DNA of 64,000 nucleotides from Methanobacterium sp. (GTDB lineage: Archaea; Methanobacteriota; Methanobacteria; Methanobacteriales; Methanobacteriaceae), in assembly GCF_038562635.1 (NCBI RefSeq), contig NZ_JBCFBO010000002.1, positions 186,001-250,000 of the forward strand, given 5' to 3'. Both the position numbers and the translations under genes were made by a program. Below are positions 7,609-16,368 of this stretch, one piece after another; within the stretch, counting starts at the first letter, position 1; every line of letters begins with the position of its first letter. Under the pieces are notes generated by a model. That model was not told the origin of the DNA, did not search any database, and worked only from the letters and a program-made list of their open reading frames with translations.

Positions 7609-9702
7609 ATGGAAAAAGTAGATCAGAAAATCAGAGATATAATCAGTGATTGCTATCCAAAGATTAAAGAACTAAATCCTGCGCAAAAAGCAGTTTTAGA
7701 TTCAGGGTTACTTGAAAATAAATCTAATTATATAATAGCAATTCCAACTGCAAGTGGAAAAACACTTCTTGGAGTAATTGCTGCATTAAATACAATTTTA
7801 AATGGTGGAAAGGTAGTATACGCCGCACCGCTTATATCGATACAGAATGAGAAACTGGCAGAATTTAAGAAGTTTGAAAAATTTGGTATAACTGTAGGGA
7901 AACACCCCAAATCGTCAGACCTCTCAGTTATGGTCTTTGAATCATTTGATGCAATTACCCGTTTCTCATGGAATAATTTAAGAGAAATGGATCTTCTGAT
8001 TATTGATGAATTTCACATGATTGGTGAATACTCAAGGGGCCCAACAATTGAATGTGCACTGACACGATCAAAAATTATCAATCCCGCCCTAAGGATCATT
8101 GCACTTTCAGCAACTCTCAAGAATATGGACGAGCTTGCAAGCTGGTTGGATGCAGAGATTGTGGAGCATGATTACAGGCCAGTTCCACTTTATAAGGATG
8201 TCCTCATAACTGAGGAGCTTGGGGTTAAAAATAAAAATGATGTTGTTTTAAAAGTTTTAAACGAATCCATTGAAGATTCATCTCAGATCCTTGTTTTTGT
8301 ATCTACAAGACGGTTTACAGAAGCTCTTGCAAATTTTATCTCAGGTAAAGTGAAAAAGAAAATTCCAAGGGATAAGAAACTTGCATTTAGAGCCGTAGCT
8401 CAAAAAATACTGGATGTGCCAAGGAAAAGAGGGTCACGCCCAACTTCAGTGTGTTTAAAACTTGCAGAATGTGTTGAAAACGGAATAGCATTCCACCATG
8501 CAGGTCTTTTCGACAAACAGAGGGAAATAATTGAAAATGAGTTTAGAGCAGGGAATCTTTACATGATAACCGCTACTCCAAGTCTCATGTACGGAGTAAA
8601 CCTCCCCTCTAAAAATGTTATAATAAGAGATTACACACGCTGGACATCTAGAGGTCCTCAAAGTATCCCAGTATTTGACTACGAACAGATGTCAGGGCGT
8701 GCAGGTCGGCCAGGGTATGATACTGAAGGATATTCATATCTAGTAGCCAAAAGCATGGACGAAGGCTATAATTTAAAAGATCATTACGTATATGGAGAAA
8801 TAGAACTTACATCTTCCAAACTCATAGAAAATAAAGACGCTGTTTTCAGACAGATAATAGCACAGATAGCATCTTCACTTGCCAAAACTCCGCAGGAAAT
8901 AACAGAATTCTTCGGCGAAACATTTTATGGTTATCAAATGAACTGCAACGATTTCTTCGGCGCTCTTGCAGTAGATACAATGGAATACGAAATAAACAGC
9001 GCGCTTGAGTTCCTGATTCAAAATGGAATAATTCAACTTACTCCCGAAGGGCTTAAAACAACTGATTTTGGAAATTTAATTGCAAGAAGCAATTATACAG
9101 TTGAAACCGCAGTGAGACTTAAAGAATACGCTAAAAGAGCTTCAGATCTTGATGTCTATCAACTTATCTATGATATTTCAAGGACTCCAGATATGCCCAA
9201 AATCTCATTTAAAAGCCGTAAAAGCAAGGAACCAGTAATGGACAAGCTGAATGAATATGGGATATTTGCCTGCGATATCAGCAACGATGAAGCTACAACT
9301 GCTGCCCTTTTAGAGTGGATAAATGAGAGAAGTGAATATGGAATAGAAAATGCGTTTAATGTGTACGCTGCAACCACGAGAAGGGCTGCTTATGAAGCTT
9401 CCAGGATGGTTAAGTTCTTTAAAGAAATTTGTCATGTCTTAGACAATTATTCATACTCCAGCGATCTCGACAAGCTGTCAGCACGTCTTTACTATGGAGT
9501 CCGCGAAGATATCATTCCACTTGTTGTAAGTGTTAAACGACTTGGGCGAAAACGTGCCCGTGCTCTTGTAGACGCGTTCGGAAGCGATTTAAGTTATGTA
9601 TCAGAGAAAGAACTGGTTAAAATAGAAGGAATAGGGCCTAAAACTGCAGAGTCTATAATGAATAAGTTTGGTAAAGACCAGTTTGCAAAATTTAAACCAT
9701 AA
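7609..9702 (+). CDS. hel308: ATP-dependent DNA helicase Hel308 (Hjm)
   Basis: A Ski2-like 3'-5' helicase that acts at stalled replication forks in archaea. At 697 residues it has the family length. Motifs in order: Q-motif region LNPAQKAVL (22-30), Walker A PTASGKT (46-52), DEFH box (133-136; the third residue is Phe where Val or Ile is more usual), SAT (167-169), motif V TPSLMYGVNLP (about 323-333) and motif VI QMSGRAGRPG (360-369). The C-terminus carries the helix-hairpin-helix LVKIEGIGPKTAESI. No ribosome-binding site is seen and a TATA box lies at 7574, so it is probably leaderless. Two DUF2115 genes follow on the same strand. Confidence 0.96.
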   Translation: MEKVDQKIRDIISDCYPKIKELNPAQKAVLDSGLLENKSNYIIAIPTASGKTLLGVIAALNTILNGGKVVYAAPLISIQNEKLAEFKKFEKFGITVGKHPKSSDLSVMVFESFDAITRFSWNNLREMDLLIIDEFHMIGEYSRGPTIECALTRSKIINPALRIIALSATLKNMDELASWLDAEIVEHDYRPVPLYKDVLITEELGVKNKNDVVLKVLNESIEDSSQILVFVSTRRFTEALANFISGKVKKKIPRDKKLAFRAVAQKILDVPRKRGSRPTSVCLKLAECVENGIAFHHAGLFDKQREIIENEFRAGNLYMITATPSLMYGVNLPSKNVIIRDYTRWTSRGPQSIPVFDYEQMSGRAGRPGYDTEGYSYLVAKSMDEGYNLKDHYVYGEIELTSSKLIENKDAVFRQIIAQIASSLAKTPQEITEFFGETFYGYQMNCNDFFGALAVDTMEYEINSALEFLIQNGIIQLTPEGLKTTDFGNLIARSNYTVETAVRLKEYAKRASDLDVYQLIYDISRTPDMPKISFKSRKSKEPVMDKLNEYGIFACDISNDEATTAALLEWINERSEYGIENAFNVYAATTRRAAYEASRMVKFFKEICHVLDNYSYSSDLDKLSARLYYGVREDIIPLVVSVKRLGRKRARALVDAFGSDLSYVSEKELVKIEGIGPKTAESIMNKFGKDQFAKFKP

Positions 9703-9752
9703 ATCCAGTTTATTTTTAAATAATTTTTAAAATTGACATACTGGTACTTAAA

Positions 9753-10289
9753 ATGGTAAACAAGCTAGAAAGCCTTGATTTTACAGGGAAAATAACAGTA
9801 GAAGAACTATTACTTGTTCTTAAAAAAGAAGCTTCAGATATATCAATGACAGACATCATGACTGCCCACACATATCTGGTAGCTGAAGGAAAATATGTAC
9901 AAGGAAATTACAGGGAAGAATATTTAAGGGCATATGTAAAAGGGTTTATTCTACGGTTAAAAGAAATAAAAAATAATCAAAATAAATTTAAAGGCACTGT
10001 AAATACCTGCAAACTTAAAGAAGCTGTTGAACTCCTGAATGAACAGGAACAGATGCTGTTTAAAATAAGGTCCAAAGAATCCCACTTTTTTAAGATTTAT
10101 AAAATTATATCCATCTACACCACATTTGTCCTTGATGAACCAATACATATAGTTGGAACGCCGTTCCCGGGCAGTCTTAAAGTTAAATATGAGAATGGGA
10201 CCTACTTTTGTCCTGTAAAAGATAAACAAAATGACAACCCTGGAGCTGTTTGCGGGTTCTGTATTGCTGAGCAGGACGAAGATGTATAA
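9753..10289 (+). CDS. DUF2115 (UPF0305) protein, first copy
   Basis: A 178-residue protein of a family largely restricted to methanogens, function unknown. It begins with a predicted helical region and ends with a conserved block: the SIYTTFV segment, PIHIVGTPFPG, then YFCPVKDKQNDNPGAVCGFCIAEQD. The three cysteines there (CPV, and CGFC) suggest a metal or redox site. It follows hel308 by 50 bases, as I recall for Methanothermobacter, which may hint at a shared function. No clear ribosome-binding site precedes the ATG. Confidence 0.88.
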   Translation: MVNKLESLDFTGKITVEELLLVLKKEASDISMTDIMTAHTYLVAEGKYVQGNYREEYLRAYVKGFILRLKEIKNNQNKFKGTVNTCKLKEAVELLNEQEQMLFKIRSKESHFFKIYKIISIYTTFVLDEPIHIVGTPFPGSLKVKYENGTYFCPVKDKQNDNPGAVCGFCIAEQDEDV

Positions 10290-10390
10290 TTGGACATATC
10301 CATTTCATAAAATGAAACCATTTTTTTTAAGTTTTATATAATAAGTTAAACAAAAACAGGTTTAAAATTTATAGAAATTAAGGTCTTATC

Positions 10391-10924
10391 ATGGTTGAAA
10401 CAATTGAAGAACTCGATTTTTCCAGGAAGATATCAAAGAATGAACTTTTAGGTGTTTTAAAACAAGAAGCATCACGAATTCACATGCATGACATAATGCT
10501 TGCCTCTGCTTATATTCAGGAAGATGCTAAATACATGCATGCAGGGTACAGAGAAGAGTTCATTGAAAATTTCACAAAAGCATTCATAAACCGTTTCAAA
10601 GATATCAGGGAAGATAAAGGAAACTATGAAGGACATATTAACAATAAAAAGTTTCAAGAATTTCTGGAAGTGCTCAACAGACAGATAGAAGAATCTAAAC
10701 TTAGATCAGAACTTTATTTTCTACGTTTAGCAAAAATTGTTTCTATTTATACGACTTTTATTTTAGAGGCATCGATTCACCCTGTTGGAACTTCATTTCC
10801 TGGAGGTTTCAAGCTTAAATTTGAAAACGGCGTGTATTTATGTCCTGTAAAAGAGAAACAAATGAATACACCTGGTGCTCTCTGCAGGTTCTGCGTTTCA
10901 AAGCAGGACAAGAGTGTAGAATAA
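10391..10924 (+). CDS. DUF2115 (UPF0305) protein, second copy
   Basis: A tandem paralogue of the preceding gene, 177 residues, aligning over its whole length (EELDFSRKISKNELLGVLKQEAS in place of the first copy's ESLDFTGKITVEELLLVLKKEAS). The C-terminal block YLCPVKEKQMNTPGALCRFC keeps all three cysteines, so both copies are probably functional. An AAGGT site lies seven bases before the ATG. The 100-base gap between the copies and clear sequence divergence suggest an old duplication. Confidence 0.87.
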   Translation: MVETIEELDFSRKISKNELLGVLKQEASRIHMHDIMLASAYIQEDAKYMHAGYREEFIENFTKAFINRFKDIREDKGNYEGHINNKKFQEFLEVLNRQIEESKLRSELYFLRLAKIVSIYTTFILEASIHPVGTSFPGGFKLKFENGVYLCPVKEKQMNTPGALCRFCVSKQDKSVE

Positions 10925-10989
10925 ATATTGATCTAGTTATTTTATAGCTATAAAACATGATTTAATTCAAAATAAGCTAAATCTGGACA

Positions 10990-11083
10990 ATGGTGAGAGA
11001 ACTCTCAAAACTCCCACCATCTCCTCATTACCAGATTCTAAAAGAGAAATGATGAGAGAAACATCTCTAAAAACTCTCATCAT
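10990..11083. ncRNA. Candidate structured RNA: two covarying hairpins
   Basis: Two related hairpins lie side by side. Copy 1 pairs 10990-10999 (ATGGTGAGAG) with 11011-11020 (CTCCCACCAT). Copy 2 pairs 11049-11058 (ATGATGAGAG) with 11074-11083 (CTCTCATCAT), ten perfect pairs. Between copies the fourth base changes G to A while its partner changes C to T, a compensatory change. Copy 1 has one mismatch. Loops are also alike (AACTCTCAAAA versus AAACATCTCTAAAAA). This is what duplicated RNA structure would look like; strand and gene limits are unknown, and it could instead be a paired protein-binding site. Confidence 0.4.
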
Positions 11084-11872
11084 ATCTCAACTGACTACCC
11101 CTACCTTCAACTTGATAGCAACGATTTAACGGATAATCAAACCATCATAATTCAATCTTGAATATGTCAACAAAGTGGAGGCATCCCCTCACTCAATTAC
11201 AGCAGGTTTGATTTCCCCATTGCATTTTGTGATATATACTGGAACATATCCAGTACAAGCTAGAACTGGTAGTTAAACTTTCATTTTACCAGACGGTTAA
11301 TCATAATACTGTGCTAATTAGTATTATAGTTGTCATGCTTATTAAATGTTACGGATGATTAACCCATTTTTTAAGTTAATAAGGTTAACTAGATAATCTT
11401 ACATTATAAAAGTACAAAAATTGTATTAAAAAATGTAAAATTTTTAATATAAACTGACGTTAGGAAATCAAAATGCTTTTAGTGTAAGCCCATATTAAAA
11501 GGACTGTTTTTTGATAATAATAAAATAACATACTTATTAAGCATTAAAATTAACTTAAAAAACATTGAATTGTGAAAATTAAGGATATATTAACATTAAT
11601 ACTTCCTAATTTATAATAACTATCTTAATTTCTTACCCCTATATGTTCTAAATGACTCAAAAATTCATAATTGGAGTAGGCATCATATTCTTATCAAATT
11701 TTAGTAACATGTACCTATATCCAGAGCTGGGATCGATGACATTTATTTACTTGAAAGTTGATTAAGTTAAAATAATTATTACATCCTTGTCACTGAAAAT
11801 TAAAACCTGTTTTACTTTAATTATTTAATAAAACAAGCCCTAAATACATTCATTGTAATTAAAACAAAATGT

Positions 11873-11938
11873 TTATATAAAACTTCAAACCGAATAAAAT
11901 CATCTTGAAATAGAACAGTTTAAAAATGATCATCATGA
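11873..11938 (+). promoter_or_regulatory. TATA box and conserved leader motif before protease 1
   Basis: TTTATATAAA (11873-11882) is followed, 30 bases from its first base, by TCTTGAAAT (11903-11911), ten variable bases, and AAAAATGATCATCATGA (11922-11938). The same parts with identical spacing occur before the second protease at 14832-14897. The expected transcription start falls at about TCTTGAAAT, so the motif would be the 5' end of a leader of roughly 200 bases. CATCATGATG inside it is a perfect palindrome. Confidence 0.65.
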
Positions 11939-12100
11939 TGCACATGCATTATACCAATTTGAAGGCTTTAACTAATTTTAAAATCTGCAAAGCTGCTTCT
12001 TTTCAGAATTAATTACCAAAAACAAGATATATTGTATATTATTCCAATTATATAAATATTTAAGATATTGTCGAACAATCAATCCCCAAGAGGTGGAAAC

Positions 12101-13111
12101 ATGATTCTCCCTGAATCAAAAAACAAATTATTAAATCTATTTAAAATATTTTTACTGATCATTATTGTTATCGGATTTTCAGGAATTGGATGTGCACAGG
12201 CAGTTGCTGGAAGCTCTTTAAACACTGCAAATATTGCAAGTACAACTGTCAGCGTTGAACAGGGATTTTCAGGCACAGTTACAATTAAAGACCCTATGTT
12301 TAATGTAACATCAAATGTAACAGTCAACTACCAGCCCTACAGCTACGGGTCAGGTTTTATTATAAATAAAAACGGCTATATTATAACTGCATTTCACGTT
12401 TTAAGTGATTCCAGAGCATTAGAAAGCAAAAATCAGCTTAAACAAATGAATTCTAGTGATATAAAGTGGTATGTTGAAGAGGCAGGTTTATTGTACTATT
12501 TAAAAAATAAAAATCCAATACTTGCTTACCAATTGTTTAAAAATGTGCCCAAAACTCAAAATGACCGCAGGAAAGCCTTAGAACGTGCTACAAATGATTT
12601 CATTAAAAAAGGGTTGATATCTTCAAACTCTTATAGAAGTGAGATTTATGTCAAAGGAAACGCATTGCACAACGTCAATACCAGTAATTCACTAAAAGCC
12701 AGTTTGATAGGTTCTGGAAATACCGCAAATGGTGAAGATATAGCACTTCTAAAAGTAAATACCAGTGGTGTGAATCTGCCCATTTCAGGTATTAGTTTAA
12801 GCCACAAAATGAATGAAAAAGTTGTCATATACGGCTATCCGGTAAATAAAAAAAGCAGCACTCCATCAAGCTCATCAGGTAATTTAAAGGCAATGGCACC
12901 TAACCCCCAAGGCACTATATATTACGTAACAAACGCCCTTACAGGTGAAGGTTACAGTGGAGGTCCTGTTGTTAACAGCCAGAAAAAGGTGATAGGCGTT
13001 TTAGGTTACGGTATTTTGGATGAAAAATCTAAAAAGATTGCAGGCAGTCTTTTCCTATCCTCAAGTTACATCCAGAAAATATGTAAAAAATATGGAGTTA
13101 CATTAAATTAA
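12101..13111 (+). CDS. Membrane-anchored trypsin-like serine protease
   Basis: A 336-residue secreted or membrane-anchored S1-type protease. A hydrophobic signal/anchor spans about residues 11-36. The triad is visible: His99 in ITAFHVLSD, Asp213 in GEDIALLKV, Ser286 in GYSGGPVVNS. An insert of about 90 residues separates His and Asp. There is no PDZ domain, unlike DegP/HtrA. The ATG at 12101 has GAGGTGG upstream; a TTG at 12068 in frame is less likely. It is a clear paralogue of the gene at 15102, sharing the motif VTVNYQPYS and the same promoter arrangement. It probably acts outside the membrane, on cell-surface proteins; the substrate is unknown. Confidence 0.85.
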   Translation: MILPESKNKLLNLFKIFLLIIIVIGFSGIGCAQAVAGSSLNTANIASTTVSVEQGFSGTVTIKDPMFNVTSNVTVNYQPYSYGSGFIINKNGYIITAFHVLSDSRALESKNQLKQMNSSDIKWYVEEAGLLYYLKNKNPILAYQLFKNVPKTQNDRRKALERATNDFIKKGLISSNSYRSEIYVKGNALHNVNTSNSLKASLIGSGNTANGEDIALLKVNTSGVNLPISGISLSHKMNEKVVIYGYPVNKKSSTPSSSSGNLKAMAPNPQGTIYYVTNALTGEGYSGGPVVNSQKKVIGVLGYGILDEKSKKIAGSLFLSSSYIQKICKKYGVTLN

Positions 13112-13147
13112 CTTCATTATTATCCTTTTTTTGAAACTAATTAAAAA

Positions 13148-13534
13148 TCACCCTCCATGAAGCCTGCCTACAGACCTGCTGACTGTCCTGTATCCATTAA
13201 GTTTATCTTTCAAAACCGCTGCGCAATTACATTCAGGGTCGCGTTTAGAATATAACAAAGTAACAGTTCCATTTTCTTTTTCAAAGTTCCGGATAATAGA
13301 AATAAGTGTCTTTTTCTTTCGCAGTTCCCTGCGATATTCCTCTTTAAACCCTTCAAAATCTACAGTGTTCTCTGTGATCCATTTATCTGTATCTTTTGTA
13401 GGGGCAATTTCTTTAAGCCATAAATCTACCTTTGTATCTTCTTTTGATAATCCTTCAGGCCATGTTTTATCTACTAAAATTCTAAATCCATCTTCTTTAT
13501 CTGCAGGTTCGTAAATACTTTTAATTTTGAACAT
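13148..13534 (-). CDS. DUF488 family protein
   Basis: A 128-residue protein of the DUF488/YeaO family, function unknown. The family core is visible: KSIYEPADKEDGFRILVDKTWPEGLSKE, then KWITENTVDFEGFKEEYRREL and TLLYSKRDPECNCAAVLKD. Relatives have sometimes been labelled uroporphyrin-III methyltransferase, which the sequence does not support. The ATG at 13534 is preceded by GGTGG; the longer frame up to 13576 adds residues not found in the family. It converges on the first serine protease. Confidence 0.85.
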   Translation of the reverse strand: MFKIKSIYEPADKEDGFRILVDKTWPEGLSKEDTKVDLWLKEIAPTKDTDKWITENTVDFEGFKEEYRRELRKKKTLISIIRNFEKENGTVTLLYSKRDPECNCAAVLKDKLNGYRTVSRSVGRLHGG

Positions 13535-13655
13535 ACTGAGCCACCAATTCAGTACAGTTAATCTCGAAAAATGCAATTATTTAAAATTTCATATATTACT
13601 ACGTTGTTGATGATTAATAATCCTGCGCCCCATATATCTTTAAACTTAAAAATAC

Positions 13656-14276
13656 TTACCACGTACATTTATCCAGGAAACATGCCGCTAAATCTCTTGT
13701 TTTAGGGCTTGAACTATCCAATTGAGCCTCAATGAACTTTGCCACCCTTTCTTTATCCTTAATCTCAGGATACATTTTTCTAAGTGCTTCTATAACATAT
13801 GACTTAAGCAGCTCATTCTGCCGGCCCTGATGAATGTTGTCTATATCCAAAAGCATGTCAAGTATTTTTGATTGGAGTTCTGGCTTGTTCAATGCTATTT
13901 TACTGGAATTAAGGGCCACATGAGAGGCTGTCATGATCTTGTCCCCTGCAAGTATCCCATAATATTCATCAAAAATATCTTCAAATTTATTTTCTTTATC
14001 TACCCTGGTAAGGTCTGCCAGAATATAAATAGCAATGTATTTATGATAATTATTTTTACTTATGAGCATTTTATGGAAATAATCCCACTGTGGATAAAGA
14101 ATTTCTGGTTTTTCAACACTTATAATCTGGAGTACATTAAAACTATTTGATCTAGTAGTGTTATCCTTAGATACAATCCCTTTAAGCAGTTCATGTAATA
14201 AAACTTTATCATTCAGCGCTTTTTCAGCTAATTTTTTAATATCGACGTCTTTTTTATCTAAATCATATTTTGACAC
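13656..14276 (-). CDS. HEAT-repeat-like helical protein
   Basis: About 206 residues, almost wholly alpha-helical, with degenerate repeats of paired helices (for example HKYIAIYILADLTRVDKEN and SKDNTTRSNSFNVLQIIS, and a final SPKTRDLAACFLDKCTW) resembling HEAT/armadillo repeats. Such proteins serve as binding scaffolds; the partner is unknown. I chose the GTG at 14276 because AGAGGT lies six bases upstream; an ATG at 14309 is in frame but has no ribosome-binding site. Confidence 0.7.
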   Translation of the reverse strand: MSKYDLDKKDVDIKKLAEKALNDKVLLHELLKGIVSKDNTTRSNSFNVLQIISVEKPEILYPQWDYFHKMLISKNNYHKYIAIYILADLTRVDKENKFEDIFDEYYGILAGDKIMTASHVALNSSKIALNKPELQSKILDMLLDIDNIHQGRQNELLKSYVIEALRKMYPEIKDKERVAKFIEAQLDSSSPKTRDLAACFLDKCTW

Positions 14277-15101
14277 ACTAAAACCTCTTTTTAACAATTT
14301 ATATTTCAAAAAATTTATTTATTAATCATTTTTAAAACATTGTCAATATATCCAAATTTAAATGAATGCCCACCATTTAAATGAGTCCTGATTTTTTATA
14401 TATTTACTAATTAACTGAATTTGAGTTATATAAACAATAAATGTACCCTCTAACAGATTTCATTTACTATACTTATGACGCTTTTCATATTTATTTTCTT
14501 AAAATACAGCGAAAAATAGAGTATTAAACTTATTTTACAAAAGTAATACATGGTTTGAGTTTATTCAACATAAAATAAACTGGAAATGGCATTTTTTACT
14601 AAAAAGTAAATTATCAATGCCCTATGTTTTTATCTAGAATAAATATGTCCCCTCTAAAATAGCTAAAATCATTTAATATTTTTAAAATTAGGGTTTAATT
14701 GTAAGGGCATAATCAAAAATAATAATAAATTATGGAAACTCAATAACAATTTAAAATAAAACTTTCTATACTGTCTTTTTTTGATAAAATAAGCATTAAT
14801 TAAGTTTATTTTTGGAAAATAGAGCGAAATATTTATATGTGATATGAGATTATTAGGGTTGTCTTGAAATGCTATTTTTGAAAAATGGTCATCATGACAT
14901 AAATGTGGTTTAATTAAGCGGAATAATGCATACATACATATAATTGTATTATGTGGTTTATTTTCTGGTTTTAAGATATAAAGGTACGTGGAAGATTGAA
15001 ATACTGCAGATAACAGCTTAGAATTTCAAAGTAATTTATTCTAACATTACATGCAGTTTAATGTCCTTTTTATCAATCCAGGATGATTAAGAGGTGTAAT
15101 A
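14277..15101. other. AT-rich intergenic region with protease 2 promoter
   Basis: About 825 bases between the HEAT-like gene and the second serine protease. Up to 14820 I see nothing but AT-rich sequence. The stretch 14832-14897 holds the promoter/leader motif shared with the first protease, and the rest is its long leader, ending in GAGGTG before the GTG at 15102. Confidence 0.55.
14832..14897 (+). promoter_or_regulatory. TATA box and conserved leader motif before protease 2
   Basis: TTTATATGT from 14832, then TCTTGAAAT at 14862-14870, ten variable bases, and AAAAATGGTCATCATGA at 14881-14897. The 30-base and 10-base spacings are identical to those before the first protease, while the intervening bases differ. 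This points to selection rather than recent duplication. The leader would be about 240 bases long. Confidence 0.65.
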
Positions 15102-16286
15102 GTGATTTGCCCAAGATGTGGCTTTAAAAATGCCGCATGCGCAAATTTTTGCGAAAAATGTAATGACCGACTTAAAAAGTCAAGTATTTTATCTAAAAAT
15201 TTTTTACCATCATTTGATTTTAAAAACAAAACATCAATATTACTCAAAGCATTGATGCTTATAGTTGCAGCAGTTGGAATTTTTGCAATGGTTAATGTCC
15301 ACCCTGTTTCTGCAAACTCGTTATCTCATAACTCACACGTAAGTGCTGTTCAAAATGGAACCGTTTATATTGAAAGCGGTTTTTCAGGAGTAGTTACCGT
15401 TAAAAATCCCATTACTCATAAGAAAGTAAATGTGACAGTTAATTATCAGCCATACAGTACTGGATCAGGGTCAATTGTAACTAAAAATGGTTATATCATA
15501 ACTGCATTTCATGTCGTAAGTGATTCTAATACGTTAAACAATGAAAATATACTTAAAAAAATGAATTCTAACGATGTAAAATGGTATGTAGAAGAGATAG
15601 GTTTAATAAATTATATAAGAAATGATCCCCAATTAAGCTCTAAATTCCTCAAAAATACATCTAACCCGGATCCTGAAAAAGCTATGGGAGATGTTACATC
15701 TAAATTCATTAAAAATGGATGGATATCTACAAAAATATATAAATCAAGCATTTATGTTAAAGGTCTTGGATTAAAAGGCAGCGGAAGCAACAATTCTCTA
15801 AAAGCACATTTAGTTGACGTAGGAGATAGTAACAAAGACCAGGATATAGCTCTTCTAAAAGTCGACCCTGGTAAAAGCAAGAAATTACCGGCATTAACAG
15901 TCAGTGCAAAGAATCCAAAAATAGGCGGAAAAATTTATATATATGGATATCCTGGTAAAAAAATGGAATCAAAACTAAAAGCGAATAATAAAACCAAGTA
16001 TTCAGCTTCAAAACCATCAAATTATACTCCATTTGTATCATCAGGTCATTTAATAGCTAAAAAGCCTAATGCTCAAGGTACAATTTATTATAGAACAAGT
16101 GCAGTTACAGCTGAAGGTTACAGCGGAGGACCAGTTGTTAACAGTGCAAATAGAGTAACAGGTGTACTAGTTTATGGAATTGGAACCAAAAAAAATCCTG
16201 AAAAAATAGTAGCTAGCCTTTACTTATCTTCAAAATACATTAAAAAAATATGTAATAAAAATAAAGTACCAATTACAGTAGCTTAA
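15102..16286 (+). CDS. Zinc-ribbon, membrane-anchored trypsin-like protease
   Basis: A 394-residue protein with three parts. Residues 1-20 form a zinc ribbon (C3-x2-C6 and C17-x2-C20), followed by a basic linker, one transmembrane segment (about 46-66) and an S1-type protease domain. The triad is His137 (ITAFHVVSD), Asp248 (DQDIALLKV) and Ser341 (GYSGGPVVNS). The ribbon would face the cytoplasm and the protease the outside. The start is the GTG at 15102, with GAGGTG six bases upstream. It is paralogous to the protease at 12101 but has gained the ribbon. A terminator follows at 16292. Confidence 0.87.
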   Translation: MICPRCGFKNAACANFCEKCNDRLKKSSILSKNFLPSFDFKNKTSILLKALMLIVAAVGIFAMVNVHPVSANSLSHNSHVSAVQNGTVYIESGFSGVVTVKNPITHKKVNVTVNYQPYSTGSGSIVTKNGYIITAFHVVSDSNTLNNENILKKMNSNDVKWYVEEIGLINYIRNDPQLSSKFLKNTSNPDPEKAMGDVTSKFIKNGWISTKIYKSSIYVKGLGLKGSGSNNSLKAHLVDVGDSNKDQDIALLKVDPGKSKKLPALTVSAKNPKIGGKIYIYGYPGKKMESKLKANNKTKYSASKPSNYTPFVSSGHLIAKKPNAQGTIYYRTSAVTAEGYSGGPVVNSANRVTGVLVYGIGTKKNPEKIVASLYLSSKYIKKICNKNKVPITVA

Positions 16287-16291
16287 TCACA

Positions 16292-16321
16292 TTCGAGACT
16301 AAATTCTCGAAATTTTTTTTT
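16292..16321 (+). terminator. Hairpin and T-run after protease 2
   Basis: TTCGAG (16292-16297) pairs with CTCGAA (16306-16311) over an eight-base loop, followed by a run of nine T. It ends the protease gene and lies close to the convergent end of the EFR1-type gene. Confidence 0.6.
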
Positions 16322-16368
16322 ATTCAACTTTTTAATAAGGTCTAAATCATTGGATTTAAAATAAATAA

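Larger units (their letters stand above)
10925..12100. other. Long non-coding stretch with several hairpins
   Basis: About 1.2 kb without a credible protein gene. The part from 10980 to 11340 is richer in GC than its surroundings and holds several inverted repeats: the twin hairpins at 10990-11083, one around 11178-11195 (GAGG/CCTC core), the CTGGTA/TACCAG pair near 11265-11295 and ATAATACT/AGTATTAT near 11307-11331. From 11340 to 11860 the sequence is featureless and AT-rich. The remainder is the promoter and leader of the first serine protease. Confidence 0.55.

Noticed and set aside
14669..14935. Leftward frame of 88 codons
   Set aside because: It lies across the promoter and leader motif of the second protease, has no ribosome-binding site and a composition typical of random AT-rich DNA.
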